Shown: positions 42,150 to 52,155, numbered from the stretch's first letter. The stretch: DNA of 64,000 bases from RFSX01 sp964591455 (GCA_964591455.1 CAZQDZ010000005.1:62001-126000), one strand, 5' to 3'. Made by a program: numbers and translations. Notes: generated by a model not told the origin, from the sequence alone.

Positions 42150-42977
42150 TCATTTTGATTTTTGACTATAGCTTCTTTTGACTATTACATTAGCAACTAA
42201 TGAGCAAATCACTAGAAGAATTCCTGCTAAAGCAAGAATATTCTGCCCTTCCCCAAACACTAACCACCCGCCAAGCACAGTAAAGATAGCTTCTGAATAC
42301 TTGACAGGGGTTATCAGATTGGTCTCTGCGGCTTGCAAAGATTTTGTCATCCAAATTTGTGCAAGAAATCCCAGTATTCCGAGGCTGCATAGATATATCC
42401 ATTCTATACCTACTGGAGAGTCCCACTTGAATAAGCAGCCCACAGCACCTACTAGGGTAGATATCACCATAAAATAATTGACGATGACCAAGTGATTTTC
42501 TCTCTGACCTATCATGCGAATTGTTGTGTAGACCAGTGCACTGAGAACAGCAGCACCCATTATGACAAGTAACCCTAAGAATGATATCCTGGGATCAAAA
42601 CCTTTGATAAGACTAACACCTATAAAGGCGCATATAAAGAATAACCACTGTATAGGTTTTACCTTCTCACGTAGAAGAAATATGGCAAAGATTGTGGCAA
42701 ACACAGGAGATAGATAACGCAGCGATACAGCGGTACCCACAGGCATCATCTGAATGGCGGTGTAGAATAATGACATGGAAGTCACCCCAAATAAAGATCT
42801 CAACAACAACAATTTTCTATGTGTGCCAAGAAAGGAAATATTAGCTCTGTATATGAAAAAACAACCTAAAAGAGAAGAGCCTACAGATCTGAAAAAAACC
42901 AATTGGAGCACTGGAAAATGATGCACATATCTGATTATCATATTCATTACAGCAAAGGTAAATGCTGACAAGACCAT
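42150..42977 (-). CDS. EamA/DMT-family membrane transporter
   Basis: The 275-residue protein has about nine to ten hydrophobic helices in two EamA repeats. The first repeat contains FRSVGSSLLG and YLSPVFATIFAIFLLREK; the second contains LVYTTIRMIG and YSEAIFTVLGGWLVFGE. The E at the end of each fourth helix is typical of EamA. The frame stays open about 11 codons upstream (SSIGRAILY) without an accepted start codon, and those residues look native to the family, so the true start could be non-standard. Substrate unknown, probably a metabolite. Confidence 0.88.
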   Translation of the reverse strand: MVLSAFTFAVMNMIIRYVHHFPVLQLVFFRSVGSSLLGCFFIYRANISFLGTHRKLLLLRSLFGVTSMSLFYTAIQMMPVGTAVSLRYLSPVFATIFAIFLLREKVKPIQWLFFICAFIGVSLIKGFDPRISFLGLLVIMGAAVLSALVYTTIRMIGQRENHLVIVNYFMVISTLVGAVGCLFKWDSPVGIEWIYLCSLGILGFLAQIWMTKSLQAAETNLITPVKYSEAIFTVLGGWLVFGEGQNILALAGILLVICSLVANVIVKRSYSQKSK

Positions 42978-43350
42978 GTATAGAATAGCTCTACCGATGC
43001 TTGAATATATTTAAAAGCAGATTTCTTAGAATAAGATGGTATGAGAAGATAAATGTACTCACTCAAGCGAAAGATCGATCAACATAGTCTTGTTTTCAGC
43101 CTTGAAGATATGTTGTAGTAAGGAATTAATTTTTATACCTAAGATGGAACTTTAGACACAGAGATATTGTGATATAGGCACTTATTCATAGTGAATGAGC
43201 CATCAAATGCGAGAAAATAGGGGATATGTGCTACGCATCTGCGTTAAAGTAAATACCTTACACCACAATTCATGTTGTCTAACCAAATTGAATAGACTTA
43301 GCTATTTTCTTTACCCTGATGATACAGTATTTTTTAACTAAACCAATAAA
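42978..43350. other. intergenic region between divergent genes
   Basis: This 373-base gap separates the DMT transporter and the cold-shock-domain gene, which diverge, so promoters for both must lie here. I see no TAnnTTTG box on either strand, no strong hairpin and no open frame with a recognisable product. Confidence 0.4.
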
Positions 43351-43794
43351 ATGGCAGATAGCTATAATAAAAAAGAAAGAGACAAAAAAAGAAGAAAAAG
43401 AAAGCAAGACAAAGCCGAGAAGAAAAAGCAAAGACAAGAGGATGGTACTAAGCAAGCAGAATTCATGTACTTAGATGCTGATGGAAACCTTACTTCAGAG
43501 CCACAAGACCTCGAAAACCGAGAAGAAGTAGACATAGATGTATCCACTATTCAGGTCAGCACACCAAAAATGGAAGACAGAGTAGTCAACAAATTTAGCA
43601 AGACCGGTGTCGTTAAGTTCTATGATCCAGAAAAGCGATTTGGATTCATATTAGATCCTAAAACTAATCAAGAGTACTTTGTCCATATTAATGACCTAGT
43701 GGATGAGATTAAGGAAAAAGATGAAGTAGAATTCGAAGAAGGACTAGGTAAAAAAGGAAAAGTAGCACTAAAAGTAAAGCTTGTCAAAAAGTAA
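43351..43794 (+). CDS. cold-shock-domain protein with basic N-terminal extension
   Basis: The 147-residue protein begins with about 30 mostly Lys/Arg residues, continues through an acidic linker, and ends in a cold-shock domain (about 83-147). The nucleic-acid-binding strands are RFGFIL (RNP1 type) and YFVHI (RNP2 type). It is an RNA or DNA chaperone in the cytosol. Many Bacteroidota have such tailed cold-shock proteins; the tail probably adds non-specific RNA affinity. Confidence 0.92.
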   Translation: MADSYNKKERDKKRRKRKQDKAEKKKQRQEDGTKQAEFMYLDADGNLTSEPQDLENREEVDIDVSTIQVSTPKMEDRVVNKFSKTGVVKFYDPEKRFGFILDPKTNQEYFVHINDLVDEIKEKDEVEFEEGLGKKGKVALKVKLVKK

Positions 43795-43903
43795 GTAAAT
43801 CGACTTCCACTCAGCTATTTAGATTTATAAGTTCAGGATATTTCAAGTAGATTATAATTGATGCTTGATTATGGTTATTTTATCAGTATAAAATATTTTG
43901 CTG

Positions 43904-44923
43904 ATGAAAAATGTCATTTATCTATCGCTATCTGTGCTCATTATAGCCTGTAATCAAAATCATTCCCCTGTTTTATCAGGGGAAGAAGCACCCAAGAAGT
44001 CTGATCCCATAAAGCCAGATCATTATCTGACTTCCGATCAGACCCATAATAAGTTCAGTGCAGCTATACCTCCAGTCCTAACGATAGAATCTGGAGATAT
44101 AGTTGATGTCTACACCCAAGAGGCCAGTGCTGGTCAGATACATTGTGGTGATGATGTGTCGGTGCTAGAAAATCTGAAGTTTGACCCCATACATCCCTTA
44201 ACAGGACCCGTCTATATCAATGGAGCTGCGCCCGGTGATGTGCTGAAGGTCACCTTGCTCGAGATAGAATTGGTGGATTGTGGATGGAATTCTATTCTAC
44301 CAGGTTTTGGTTTTCTAGCTGATAAGTTTGTAGAACCCTATCTCAAGACCTACCCTATGCAGAAAGGCGATACCCATATTCAGTTTAATGAAAAAATAAG
44401 CGTTCCTCTTAAACCCTTTCCGGGTGTGATGGGTGTAGCTCCAAAGACCAAGGAGATGTTATCTACGATTCCTCCTCGTGAGAATGGCGGTAATATGGAT
44501 GATCCTCATATGGTAGAGGGTACGTCTATTTATTTTCCCGTATTTGTAGAAGGGGCACTCTTTTCCATCGGGGATGCACATGCGGTACAAGGTATGGGTG
44601 AAGTTTGTGGTACAGCCATAGAAGCGCCGATGCATATCACCTATCAGGTAGAACTCATAAAAGGGGGTAGACAATTACGTGAGCCTGAGTACGAATCCGA
44701 CAACTTCTATGCAGTGACCTCTATAGGAACCTCTATAGATGAGGCGGCTAAGAAGGCTGTAGAATACATGGTAGACTATTTAGTTGCAGAGCACGGGTTG
44801 GGAAGAAATGAAGCGTATGCCTTATGCTCCTTGGCAGGCGATCTGAAGATAGCAGAGGTGGTGGATGTGCCCAACATGATGGTGGCTATGCATATGTCCA
44901 AGGAGATATTGGGCATGGAATAG
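43904..44923 (+). CDS. acetamidase/formamidase family lipoprotein
   Basis: The ATG at 43904 gives a lipoprotein signal MKNVIYLSLSVLIIAC; a TTG two codons earlier is less likely. The 339-residue protein matches the FmdA/AmdA fold: QIHCGDDVSVLENL, GPVYINGAAPGDVLKV, GVMGVAP, PRENGGNMD and the conserved GDAHAVQGMGEVCGTAIEAPM segment. Family members hydrolyse short amides to ammonia and an acid. Being a lipoprotein, it acts in the periplasm or at the outer membrane, unlike the usual cytosolic enzyme. Confidence 0.92.
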   Translation: MKNVIYLSLSVLIIACNQNHSPVLSGEEAPKKSDPIKPDHYLTSDQTHNKFSAAIPPVLTIESGDIVDVYTQEASAGQIHCGDDVSVLENLKFDPIHPLTGPVYINGAAPGDVLKVTLLEIELVDCGWNSILPGFGFLADKFVEPYLKTYPMQKGDTHIQFNEKISVPLKPFPGVMGVAPKTKEMLSTIPPRENGGNMDDPHMVEGTSIYFPVFVEGALFSIGDAHAVQGMGEVCGTAIEAPMHITYQVELIKGGRQLREPEYESDNFYAVTSIGTSIDEAAKKAVEYMVDYLVAEHGLGRNEAYALCSLAGDLKIAEVVDVPNMMVAMHMSKEILGME

Positions 44924-45003
44924 AGGTCGAAAAAAAACAATTTTAAAAGAAGAGGAATTGTAACGGCCAGATATTTAATCTAACTTAATTAATGAGCAAT
45001 AAA

Positions 45004-45040
45004 TAAGGGAGCCTGAATTCACAGACTCCCTTAATTATTT
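45004..45040. terminator. bidirectional terminator between convergent genes
   Basis: TAAGGGAG (45004-45011) pairs with CTCCCTTA (45026-45033), flanked by A/T-rich tracts on both sides. It can serve both the amidase gene on + and susD on -. Confidence 0.75.
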
Positions 45041-45060
45041 AGATTGTTTATTGGGTTGCG

Positions 45061-46371
45061 TTATTCTAGCTCAGATGCAGGTCTAGGGAATTGTGTATGT
45101 ACAATATCTCCATCTCTGTCTAAAGCTATTCGGCCTAAATTACCCGTTCTTCTAAGGTCTATCCATCTGTGTCCTTCTCCGAATAGAGAGTACCTTCTTT
45201 GGTACAAGACTTCATCCAATAGCTCAGCACTACCAGTACCACCAGTATAGTCTCCAATGCCAGCCGCATTTCTGATAATGTTTATTGCATTGATTGCCTC
45301 ATCATTATTAGAACCAATGTTAGCTTCAGCATAGATGAGAATTAATTCCTCATTCCTGATCATAACTGCAGGTGATGAATTACTCTCATAAAGCGTCACT
45401 AAGTACTGTCCAGATAAATCATCTATTTCTATCGGTGTACCTGTGTCCATCACTTTAGCAGTCACTCTAGAGTCACCAGCTGTAGCATCCGCTATAAATT
45501 CAGGATGCGCCATATAGTTATCTACACCAGGCACATAGAAAAGAGGATTAGCTCTATCATTACCTGTCGCGCCGCCGAAGCTATAGTAAGCACCTGTACT
45601 TAAGTCGCCTGCCAAATCAAAGAATGAAGCATTCAAAGCGGTTAGGGCACCTCCAGCATTTCCTTGGTATAAGGCTATTCTCGCCGCTATAGCTCTATTG
45701 AACATAGCGAGTGCTTGAGTATCAGAGGCAGGGATGTCCATGCCTGCTAATGGGAATACAACATCCTCATCACTTCCACTCAGTTGGCCAAAGCCTTCAT
45801 CCAGAATATCTTGAATCTGACTTAATGCATCTTGGTAGCCTGCGGAGAATGGTCCTAAGTTTTCTACATCTTCTACATCGATTCTTATACCATTTTCAAA
45901 TTGTCTCGTTGCTTCTAATAACAACTCATATCCAGTTATCGTATTGGCAAAACCCAATAGTGCATCTGATTGAGAAGCACTCAATGTCGCATCTGTATTG
46001 GCTACAGCTGTCTTCAACAAGTTAGCATTTCTAACAGATCGGTATCTGCCGAAGTACGTTCTTGTTGTAAGGAATCCTGCATTGTCCAATGCACCACCAT
46101 TTCTACCTAATAACTCAGTCGTATATCTAGGGTCTGTTCCTCTAAGGTCATAATATTCACGGCCAAGCATATTTGTCGTCCAGAAATGGAATTCCATATC
46201 TTCTCTGATAACAGCTTGGAGTCCGTTAGCTAATAATTGTAAGTCTGCTAATGTGGCCCCGTTTTCGAAACTTTCTACTGTAGGGGAATTAGGATTAAGT
46301 ACTTCATCTACATTACATGATGTTAAGCCAATGAAGCCTACTAATAATCCAATTAATATTAATTTATTCAT
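45061..46371 (-). CDS. SusD/RagB family nutrient-binding lipoprotein
   Basis: SusD-like lipoproteins form the lid over a SusC channel and bind the ligand at the cell surface. The 436 residues start with a lipoprotein signal ending LTSC (C19). Helical repeats follow, and the C-terminal part holds the family motif RNEELILIYAEANIGS and a RRYSLFGEGHRWIDLRRTG segment. It lies 11 bases downstream of susC on the same strand. No glycosidase or peptidase gene is adjacent, so the ligand cannot be guessed. Confidence 0.93.
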   Translation of the reverse strand: MNKLILIGLLVGFIGLTSCNVDEVLNPNSPTVESFENGATLADLQLLANGLQAVIREDMEFHFWTTNMLGREYYDLRGTDPRYTTELLGRNGGALDNAGFLTTRTYFGRYRSVRNANLLKTAVANTDATLSASQSDALLGFANTITGYELLLEATRQFENGIRIDVEDVENLGPFSAGYQDALSQIQDILDEGFGQLSGSDEDVVFPLAGMDIPASDTQALAMFNRAIAARIALYQGNAGGALTALNASFFDLAGDLSTGAYYSFGGATGNDRANPLFYVPGVDNYMAHPEFIADATAGDSRVTAKVMDTGTPIEIDDLSGQYLVTLYESNSSPAVMIRNEELILIYAEANIGSNNDEAINAINIIRNAAGIGDYTGGTGSAELLDEVLYQRRYSLFGEGHRWIDLRRTGNLGRIALDRDGDIVHTQFPRPASELE

Positions 46372-46382
46372 TGATTTAATTT

Positions 46383-49373
46383 TTAGAATGTGACGTTAAG
46401 GTGGAGGTTGACATTTCTACTCGCTGGGTATGGTGTTACTTCCACTGAATTAATCAAGACATTATTACCAAAGTTAGATACCTCTGGGTCGTAACTGTTA
46501 TAGCCAAATATGTTTATCAGATTTCTTCCTGATACACCAAATCTAATATTCTCAGCCCATGAAATATTCTCTCCTGGAATTGTATAGTATGCACCGATCT
46601 CTCTTAGTCTCAAATAACCTGCATCTTCTATATATACGTCTGGATGTGTACCCAAAGCAGCCAATCTGAAATCTCCATTAGATAATTCTCCAGTAGGGTC
46701 AAGTGTGGTATCATCAAAATCCCATGTTACAGAACCCAAGTCATAAAGTAACGTACTTAAGTTTATACCATCACCACCTTGTTTCCAGTGCAGTAACCAG
46801 TTAATCTCTAAGTTGCCGCCTATCAATAAACTGTTAGTCCAACCTAAATTGAAATCAGCTTCAATATCTCCAAATGCCTGAAATCCATCATTTTCTGGGT
46901 CCACATTAGAACAATCATCAGGTGTGTTACAAGTAGATGGGTCTATAGAACCTCCTAGTTGTGTTGCACTTGCCCCTTCTTGTATTCTTCCTACACCTAA
47001 GAATGCAGCGAATCCACCAGTGTTAAAAGCAGGGATATCCAATCTTGTTACTTCAGATCTGTTTCTCCACCAATTCAGCCCAGTAGCCCAAGAAATATTG
47101 TCGGTAGACACAACTTCTGCCTCTAATCCTAACTCTACGCCTCTGTTTCGAAGTTGTCCAGCATTTACAACCTGTGAAGTAAATCCACTAGATGCAGGTA
47201 CCTGTGCTCTTAATAAAAGGTCATCTATTGTTTTAGTATAGAATGTACCATTCAGCAATAATCTATTATTGAATAGTCCTAAGTCTACGCCAAACTCTAC
47301 TTCTGTCTGAGTCTCTGGATCGACATTTGGATTACCTCTTAAGCCAGTCGTAAACAATCCAGCGTTACCTAATATTTGTCCTGGATTAAGTGCATTAAAT
47401 CTATCTGCAAATCCAGCAAATCTCACCGACTGACCAAAGGCAAATCTTGGCTTCAACTGTGAAATCGTGTTTCCAAGGTCTGTCAATTCGTGAATATTGA
47501 CTGCAATACTTGCTTTTGGATTCCAAAAGATCTCATTAGGGTCTCCATTATTAGATGACTTATCTCCTCTTATTCCTAGAGTCAAAATGACTTTGTCATC
47601 ATAATTAATTTCCTCCTGTGCAAATACACCTTTTATAACCTCTGTCTGTATGTTCTGGCTTACTGAACTATTTTCTGCTTGGTCAATGTTGGTCTGAGAA
47701 CCATTAAGACCAGAAGATATAATTCTAAGTACATCTTGATCACTGTTTAATTGGATAGCACCTACCTGCGTTCTGAAATTAATATTGTTATCCGTGAAGA
47801 AACTGTGTACTAAGTATCCAGAAATATTAGTTCTGTTATTGAATCCAGTACCAGCTACCGAAGCACCTCTAAGTGATGAAGGATCTCTAAAGAAAGATAA
47901 AGATTGAGGGAAGATACCTCTAGTTCTTAGGGTATACTGATCTAATCCTACTTCTAATCCAGCTTTAAGCGTCTGATTATCTCTTTGTAAGATACTGTAA
48001 GATAGCGTTCCACTTCCAAAAAATCTATTGACTCTTTCTTCGTTTGTTGTCAATGCAATTGTCTCTAGTACATTGGATCCTACCCTAGGATTGGCAGGGA
48101 AGTTTCCATTTGCATCAGGTTGTAATGCATCCCATGGTCTGGTAAATGCCTGTGCATACCCTACCGTAGTATTCGCATTAGAGTTATTAAATAATCCTCT
48201 ATCTGCATCTGCAAATATGTAAGTCGATGATAAATCAAATTTTAATCTATCTGTAATCTTCGTAGAGACATTAGCTCTAAGAGATGCTTTCTGATACCCA
48301 GTGTTATCTACTAAACCACCTTGGTTTCTGTAAGTACCAGAGATAAAGTACTTAGACTTTTCGCCACCACCGCTAACAGATAGTGAAGAGATAGTTTGTA
48401 AAGGTCTGTTATCATATAATTCTCTCTCGTAATCAGTGACACCATTGGCATCAAATAAGGCGCGCTCGTCAGCACCGAACACTTCTTCTACTAAGGCTGC
48501 ATCCCATCCTCTATCTCCTAGTAATCTAGTTGGCGAACTAACGCCTATAGTCTGTGAGAAATTAATTTTGGCTGCTTGGTTGTAATTACCAGACTTAGTC
48601 TTGATAACAACCACACCTCCTGCACCACCGACACCATATATAGCAGCGGCAGAAGCCCCTTTGAGAATTTCTATTGATTCGATATCCTCTGGAATCAAAT
48701 CTGCTATTCTGTTAGAAGCATCATCTTGGTTAGTAGATGTATTACCCCCTCCTGCTGCAGCAGTTACGATATCTGTTCCTAGGGAAATAGATGAATTGTC
48801 TAGATAGACTCCATCTATGATATACTGCGGCTGCTGGTTAAGGAATACAGAAGTAACTCCTCTAAGTCTAATAGAAAATCCACCACCAGGTGCTCCAGAA
48901 TTGGCTCTAATGTCTGCACCTTTAAATTTTCCATACAAAGCACCATCCACGGTGTTTTGAGGTGTGACACCTGTCAGTTCCTTAGCGCTTATAGAAGCGA
49001 CGGCATTTGCAAGGTTGGATCTTTTGATCGTTGTTGCGAGTCCTGTTACGACTACTTCATCCAGAAAGTTGGACGATTCTTGCATAATAATAGTCCCATA
49101 GGTCCCATCTGCAATGTTGACGGTTTGAGTCCCGAATCCAAGGTAGCTTATTTCAAGCTCTGTGGATCCTTCTGGTACGGAGATGGAATAACTGCCGTCT
49201 ATGTCTGATAAGGTACCTATACTGGTCCCTTTGACAAGTACAGAAGCACCAATAACAGGTATATTGCTATTGTCCATCACTGTTCCCGAAATGACTTGCT
49301 GAGCATTAGTGACTCCTGAACTGGCTATCAGGACAATCACTAAAACTCCAAAGTAATTAATGAGTTTTTTCAT
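46383..49373 (-). CDS. SusC/RagA family TonB-dependent outer-membrane transporter
   Basis: The 996-residue protein has a signal peptide, an N-terminal carboxypeptidase-D-like domain (ISGTVMDNSNIPVIGASVLV), a TonB-box/plug region (FLDEVVVTGLAT, then RLRGVTSVFLNQQPQYIIDG) and a C-terminal 22-strand barrel ending in an aromatic residue (LHLNVTF). Together with SusD it imports oligomers with TonB energy. The region 49374-49598 upstream holds a near-consensus TATCATTG on the minus strand at 49541-49534, a possible promoter. Confidence 0.95.
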   Translation of the reverse strand: MKKLINYFGVLVIVLIASSGVTNAQQVISGTVMDNSNIPVIGASVLVKGTSIGTLSDIDGSYSISVPEGSTELEISYLGFGTQTVNIADGTYGTIIMQESSNFLDEVVVTGLATTIKRSNLANAVASISAKELTGVTPQNTVDGALYGKFKGADIRANSGAPGGGFSIRLRGVTSVFLNQQPQYIIDGVYLDNSSISLGTDIVTAAAGGGNTSTNQDDASNRIADLIPEDIESIEILKGASAAAIYGVGGAGGVVVIKTKSGNYNQAAKINFSQTIGVSSPTRLLGDRGWDAALVEEVFGADERALFDANGVTDYERELYDNRPLQTISSLSVSGGGEKSKYFISGTYRNQGGLVDNTGYQKASLRANVSTKITDRLKFDLSSTYIFADADRGLFNNSNANTTVGYAQAFTRPWDALQPDANGNFPANPRVGSNVLETIALTTNEERVNRFFGSGTLSYSILQRDNQTLKAGLEVGLDQYTLRTRGIFPQSLSFFRDPSSLRGASVAGTGFNNRTNISGYLVHSFFTDNNINFRTQVGAIQLNSDQDVLRIISSGLNGSQTNIDQAENSSVSQNIQTEVIKGVFAQEEINYDDKVILTLGIRGDKSSNNGDPNEIFWNPKASIAVNIHELTDLGNTISQLKPRFAFGQSVRFAGFADRFNALNPGQILGNAGLFTTGLRGNPNVDPETQTEVEFGVDLGLFNNRLLLNGTFYTKTIDDLLLRAQVPASSGFTSQVVNAGQLRNRGVELGLEAEVVSTDNISWATGLNWWRNRSEVTRLDIPAFNTGGFAAFLGVGRIQEGASATQLGGSIDPSTCNTPDDCSNVDPENDGFQAFGDIEADFNLGWTNSLLIGGNLEINWLLHWKQGGDGINLSTLLYDLGSVTWDFDDTTLDPTGELSNGDFRLAALGTHPDVYIEDAGYLRLREIGAYYTIPGENISWAENIRFGVSGRNLINIFGYNSYDPEVSNFGNNVLINSVEVTPYPASRNVNLHLNVTF

Positions 49374-49598
49374 ACTGTGAGTTTATTGGTAATAAATATG
49401 TTTGATTTTTAGCTTTCTTAAAATCCGGGGAGATTAGGCTGAGGCTGGGTTTATTTTTAGGATGCAAGTGAGTGGCTATCTTGGTTTTAGTTTTTTTGCA
49501 TAGTGAATATGCCCTTTTTAATTTTAGATTTTGCAATGATAACACATAAAATTTCGCATCTGGGCTAATAAATCTTGGAATTCGAGACCAAAATTGAG

Positions 49599-49982
49599 CT
49601 ATTTGTCTGAAAGTAAAATCACATAAGAAAGTATGTGGGCAGTGATATTTGACTGGTGAGTGACCAGCGTATGGATGTCTATGAAGCTATATTTTGAGTG
49701 ATTATCCATCGACATTTCTCCTGAGATGACTACATGATTGCCATCTATAAGGACCTGATTTATATGTAGCTCTGTAGCTTTGACCCCTTGCATTTTACTC
49801 AGCGCTTTGAGAAAAGCCGCACGACCTGAGATAGGCTGATCACCCACGAGTGACCATTCTACTTCTTCATGGAGGAATGGTTCTACCTTATCTAACTGAT
49901 AAGAAGCAAACCACGACGTCATATCTATGAAGTGCGATTTTCTGGCATCTTTTGTAAAATCTCTGCTGAGTATAATTTTCAT
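49599..49982 (-). CDS. NTF2-like (SnoaL-type) small protein
   Basis: 127 residues with the cone-shaped NTF2 fold pattern: a first helix with MTSWFASYQLDKVEPFL, HEEVEWSLVGDQPISGRAAFLKALS, then long strands HVVISGEMSM and SFIDIHTLV. Members are enzymes or binding proteins; no catalytic residues can be assigned. It precedes an anchored protein gene by 18 bases (transcription runs right to left), suggesting a small operon with the RNase Z-like gene. Confidence 0.8.
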   Translation of the reverse strand: MKIILSRDFTKDARKSHFIDMTSWFASYQLDKVEPFLHEEVEWSLVGDQPISGRAAFLKALSKMQGVKATELHINQVLIDGNHVVISGEMSMDNHSKYSFIDIHTLVTHQSNITAHILSYVILLSDK

Positions 49983-50000
49983 GTGATGTCAGATATAGTT

Positions 50001-50354
50001 TCAAAATTCTGTATAGATGACAAATTCTGCTTGTTCCAATTTAGACAAGTGTCTTATACTATTGTTCCAATCTAGCGGCGTCCAATATTTTGGATACTTA
50101 ATGGTCACTTCTTGATTTATTAATTTTTGCAAGTTATCTAATTCTAGACCATTTTCCAGACCACGATTGATGTAGTATTTTTTCGGAGAATTATCTAGGA
50201 TGAAAACGACATCTTTTTCACCTGCCTCATACACTTGGCTTATGACCCCAGAGATGGAAATGGCTTTTTCTTCTTTTCCAATAGCTAATGGTTTTAGTGC
50301 CATTGCTGCCAAGATCATCAGTATAGTAATTAGTACCCAAGCTATTTTTTTCAC
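50001..50354 (-). CDS. membrane-anchored small protein, OB-fold-like
   Basis: The 117-residue protein has one N-terminal hydrophobic segment (about residues 5-22) and a beta-rich soluble part: ISISGVISQVYEAGEKDVVFIL, YINRGL, EVTIKYPKYW. The order is reminiscent of an OB-fold (tRNA_anti-like), but I cannot assign a family with certainty. It lies 12 bases after the RNase Z-like gene and is probably cotranscribed. Confidence 0.7.
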   Translation of the reverse strand: MKKIAWVLITILMILAAMALKPLAIGKEEKAISISGVISQVYEAGEKDVVFILDNSPKKYYINRGLENGLELDNLQKLINQEVTIKYPKYWTPLDWNNSIRHLSKLEQAEFVIYTEF

Positions 50355-50366
50355 TTGTAAATTGGA

Positions 50367-51251
50367 TTAATTATTAATAGGTTCTGAGGCCAATACATCT
50401 CTATTTATCTCACCAGGATATATAACATAAATCGGCACTTTGATATTATAGGCCTTTATTTGTTCGAGTATGGCTTCTTTGATTTGTAGTTTAGAGTAGC
50501 GGGTAGAAAAATGTGTAAGGATGACTTTCTCCACGGTGATTTCTGCGACCATCTCCATCACCTGTTGTAAGGTCGAATGCTTGCCATAGGCGGCGTCATT
50601 GATTTTGACATTCTCTTCATTGATGAAGGTGGCTTCATGTATAAGAATATTTGACTGGTCCCAACGCTGATAATCTTCAACTGGAGTATCTCCAGAGTAA
50701 CTTAATACGTTAGTCTTGACTTGGGTTGTGAGGACATCTCTGCCTTTCTCTTGCACTATATGTTTAATCTCCTCATTATTGAGATGCTTGAATTCTGGCT
50801 TAAGTTTTTTCTTGGTAGCATGTAGTTTAAAGCTGAGACTCTTATCTATGCCTGGCGCTACAGGGATGTGATTATTTCTAATGGCCATTATTTCATAACC
50901 ACTCTTAAAAGGGATACATTCCTTATCGTGGATTGGCTTCCATAGAGACCCTGTGGCATGTGGATCAAACTTTGCCATAAAATCTCGTAAGGCAGGGAAT
51001 GAGCCTGAGTCTTTAGGATAATGAATGACAGGCAGATTGTTCCTGGAATTAAGTTGTACAAATTGTAACAAGCCTGAGAGATGGTCTCTGTCTGCATGAG
51101 AGATAAATACATGTTTTATCTTGCCTGTCTTCTGCATGAGCCCTGCACACAAGCCATCCCCTGCATCGAATAGCAAGTCTAGCTCTTGGATATTAATCCA
51201 AGTAGAATATAACGCAGTCGAGTAGCCGACGATGGTGAGTTTGTCTATCAT
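50367..51251 (-). CDS. metallo-beta-lactamase-fold hydrolase, RNase Z-like
   Basis: The 294-residue protein has the MBL metal motif as SHADRDHLSG (H52, D54, D56, H57): the usual second histidine of HxHxDH is aspartate. Other family signs are LLFDAGDGLCAGL, the strand NVLSYSGDTP, ILIHEATF and the RNase Z-like THFSTRY. tRNase Z trims 3' ends of tRNA precursors; the altered motif means another phosphodiester or lactone substrate is possible. It heads an apparent three-gene operon. Confidence 0.85.
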   Translation of the reverse strand: MIDKLTIVGYSTALYSTWINIQELDLLFDAGDGLCAGLMQKTGKIKHVFISHADRDHLSGLLQFVQLNSRNNLPVIHYPKDSGSFPALRDFMAKFDPHATGSLWKPIHDKECIPFKSGYEIMAIRNNHIPVAPGIDKSLSFKLHATKKKLKPEFKHLNNEEIKHIVQEKGRDVLTTQVKTNVLSYSGDTPVEDYQRWDQSNILIHEATFINEENVKINDAAYGKHSTLQQVMEMVAEITVEKVILTHFSTRYSKLQIKEAILEQIKAYNIKVPIYVIYPGEINRDVLASEPINN

Positions 51252-51701
51252 TATTATAAGTACATGAGGGAATGAAGTTAACTATGTTTTATTAGATAAG
51301 TGAAAATGATATATCTGTAAGTCCAAGTGATATCATTATCAGAATAGGAGAACTGTTAGTTGGGGGAGGTGAGACTTATGTAATAAATATCATTTATTAG
51401 TGATTTCACATTTTGATAATTACCACAAGGTAGATTATGATATGTATCGGGGGGGGGGTAGATTTACTCTCATTAAATAACTTTCTAAATGTAGAACATG
51501 AAAATCCAATTTAAATTACTTCCAATAAGCCTGTCCACCTATTTTAACAGCATCAGTTAGAATAAAATTTCTTCAAAATTTAAATGGTATATTTAATGCA
51601 CCTGGGTCGACAGGTTCAGGTGTTATAGTAGTAACGGGCATGAATAACTATAATGTTACACCAAAATCAGCGATTTATAATTTATTTGGTACGAACGGAA
51701 A
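51252..51701. other. accessory intergenic region with a 10-G tract and a possible gene fragment
   Basis: An uninterrupted run of ten G at 51449-51458 stands out in this AT-rich stretch. A + strand frame from 51529 to a TGA at 51712-51714 is open for 61 codons without a start codon and reads like protein (GIFNAPGSTGSGVIVVTGMN), so it may be a decayed gene end. No promoter box is clear. Confidence 0.4.
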
Positions 51702-52097
51702 TTGCAAATATTGAAAGAACTTATAGATTTTCTATTTAAAAATGTTATGATATCCACGGTATTCACAGTAGGCAATTTATCTGTAGTGCTAAATTCTGAA
51801 TTAGAAAGAATCACGCTAAACGAAAATTTTGTAATAGTTTATAATCTCCAAATAGGTGAAGATATTTTGTTCGATAAAACTACATTTATAAACGGAGAAC
51901 ACGGTGTGATGTTAAGTGCAGAGAGTAATTCACCTTACCTTATTAGTTTATACGAATCATTGAAGGAAGAGGAAAATTTTGATAGTTTTAATAATAAGTA
52001 CGTTAGTTTATTTAAATACAAAGATTATGAAGGAACAAGTATAATTCGGATTAAAAATTCTAGAATTAACATATTTTTCTTTCCTAATGGAGCTTAG
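51702..52097 (+). CDS. hypothetical protein
   Basis: A 131-residue frame from TTG 51702; it is open upstream to 51681 without an ATG. The sequence is hydrophobic and beta-rich (VMISTVFTVGNLSVVLN, NFVIVYNLQIGEDILFD) with an acidic helical stretch (SLKEEENFDSFNN). I do not recognise a family. The missing ATG and the possible fragment just upstream suggest it may be the surviving end of a larger gene. A hairpin terminator follows. Confidence 0.45.
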   Translation: MQILKELIDFLFKNVMISTVFTVGNLSVVLNSELERITLNENFVIVYNLQIGEDILFDKTTFINGEHGVMLSAESNSPYLISLYESLKEEENFDSFNNKYVSLFKYKDYEGTSIIRIKNSRINIFFFPNGA

Positions 52098-52155
52098 CAT
52101 ATTTGCGTTCACGAAAAGTGCAAATACCGAGTATTTGGCTGACAATCGGATTGCC

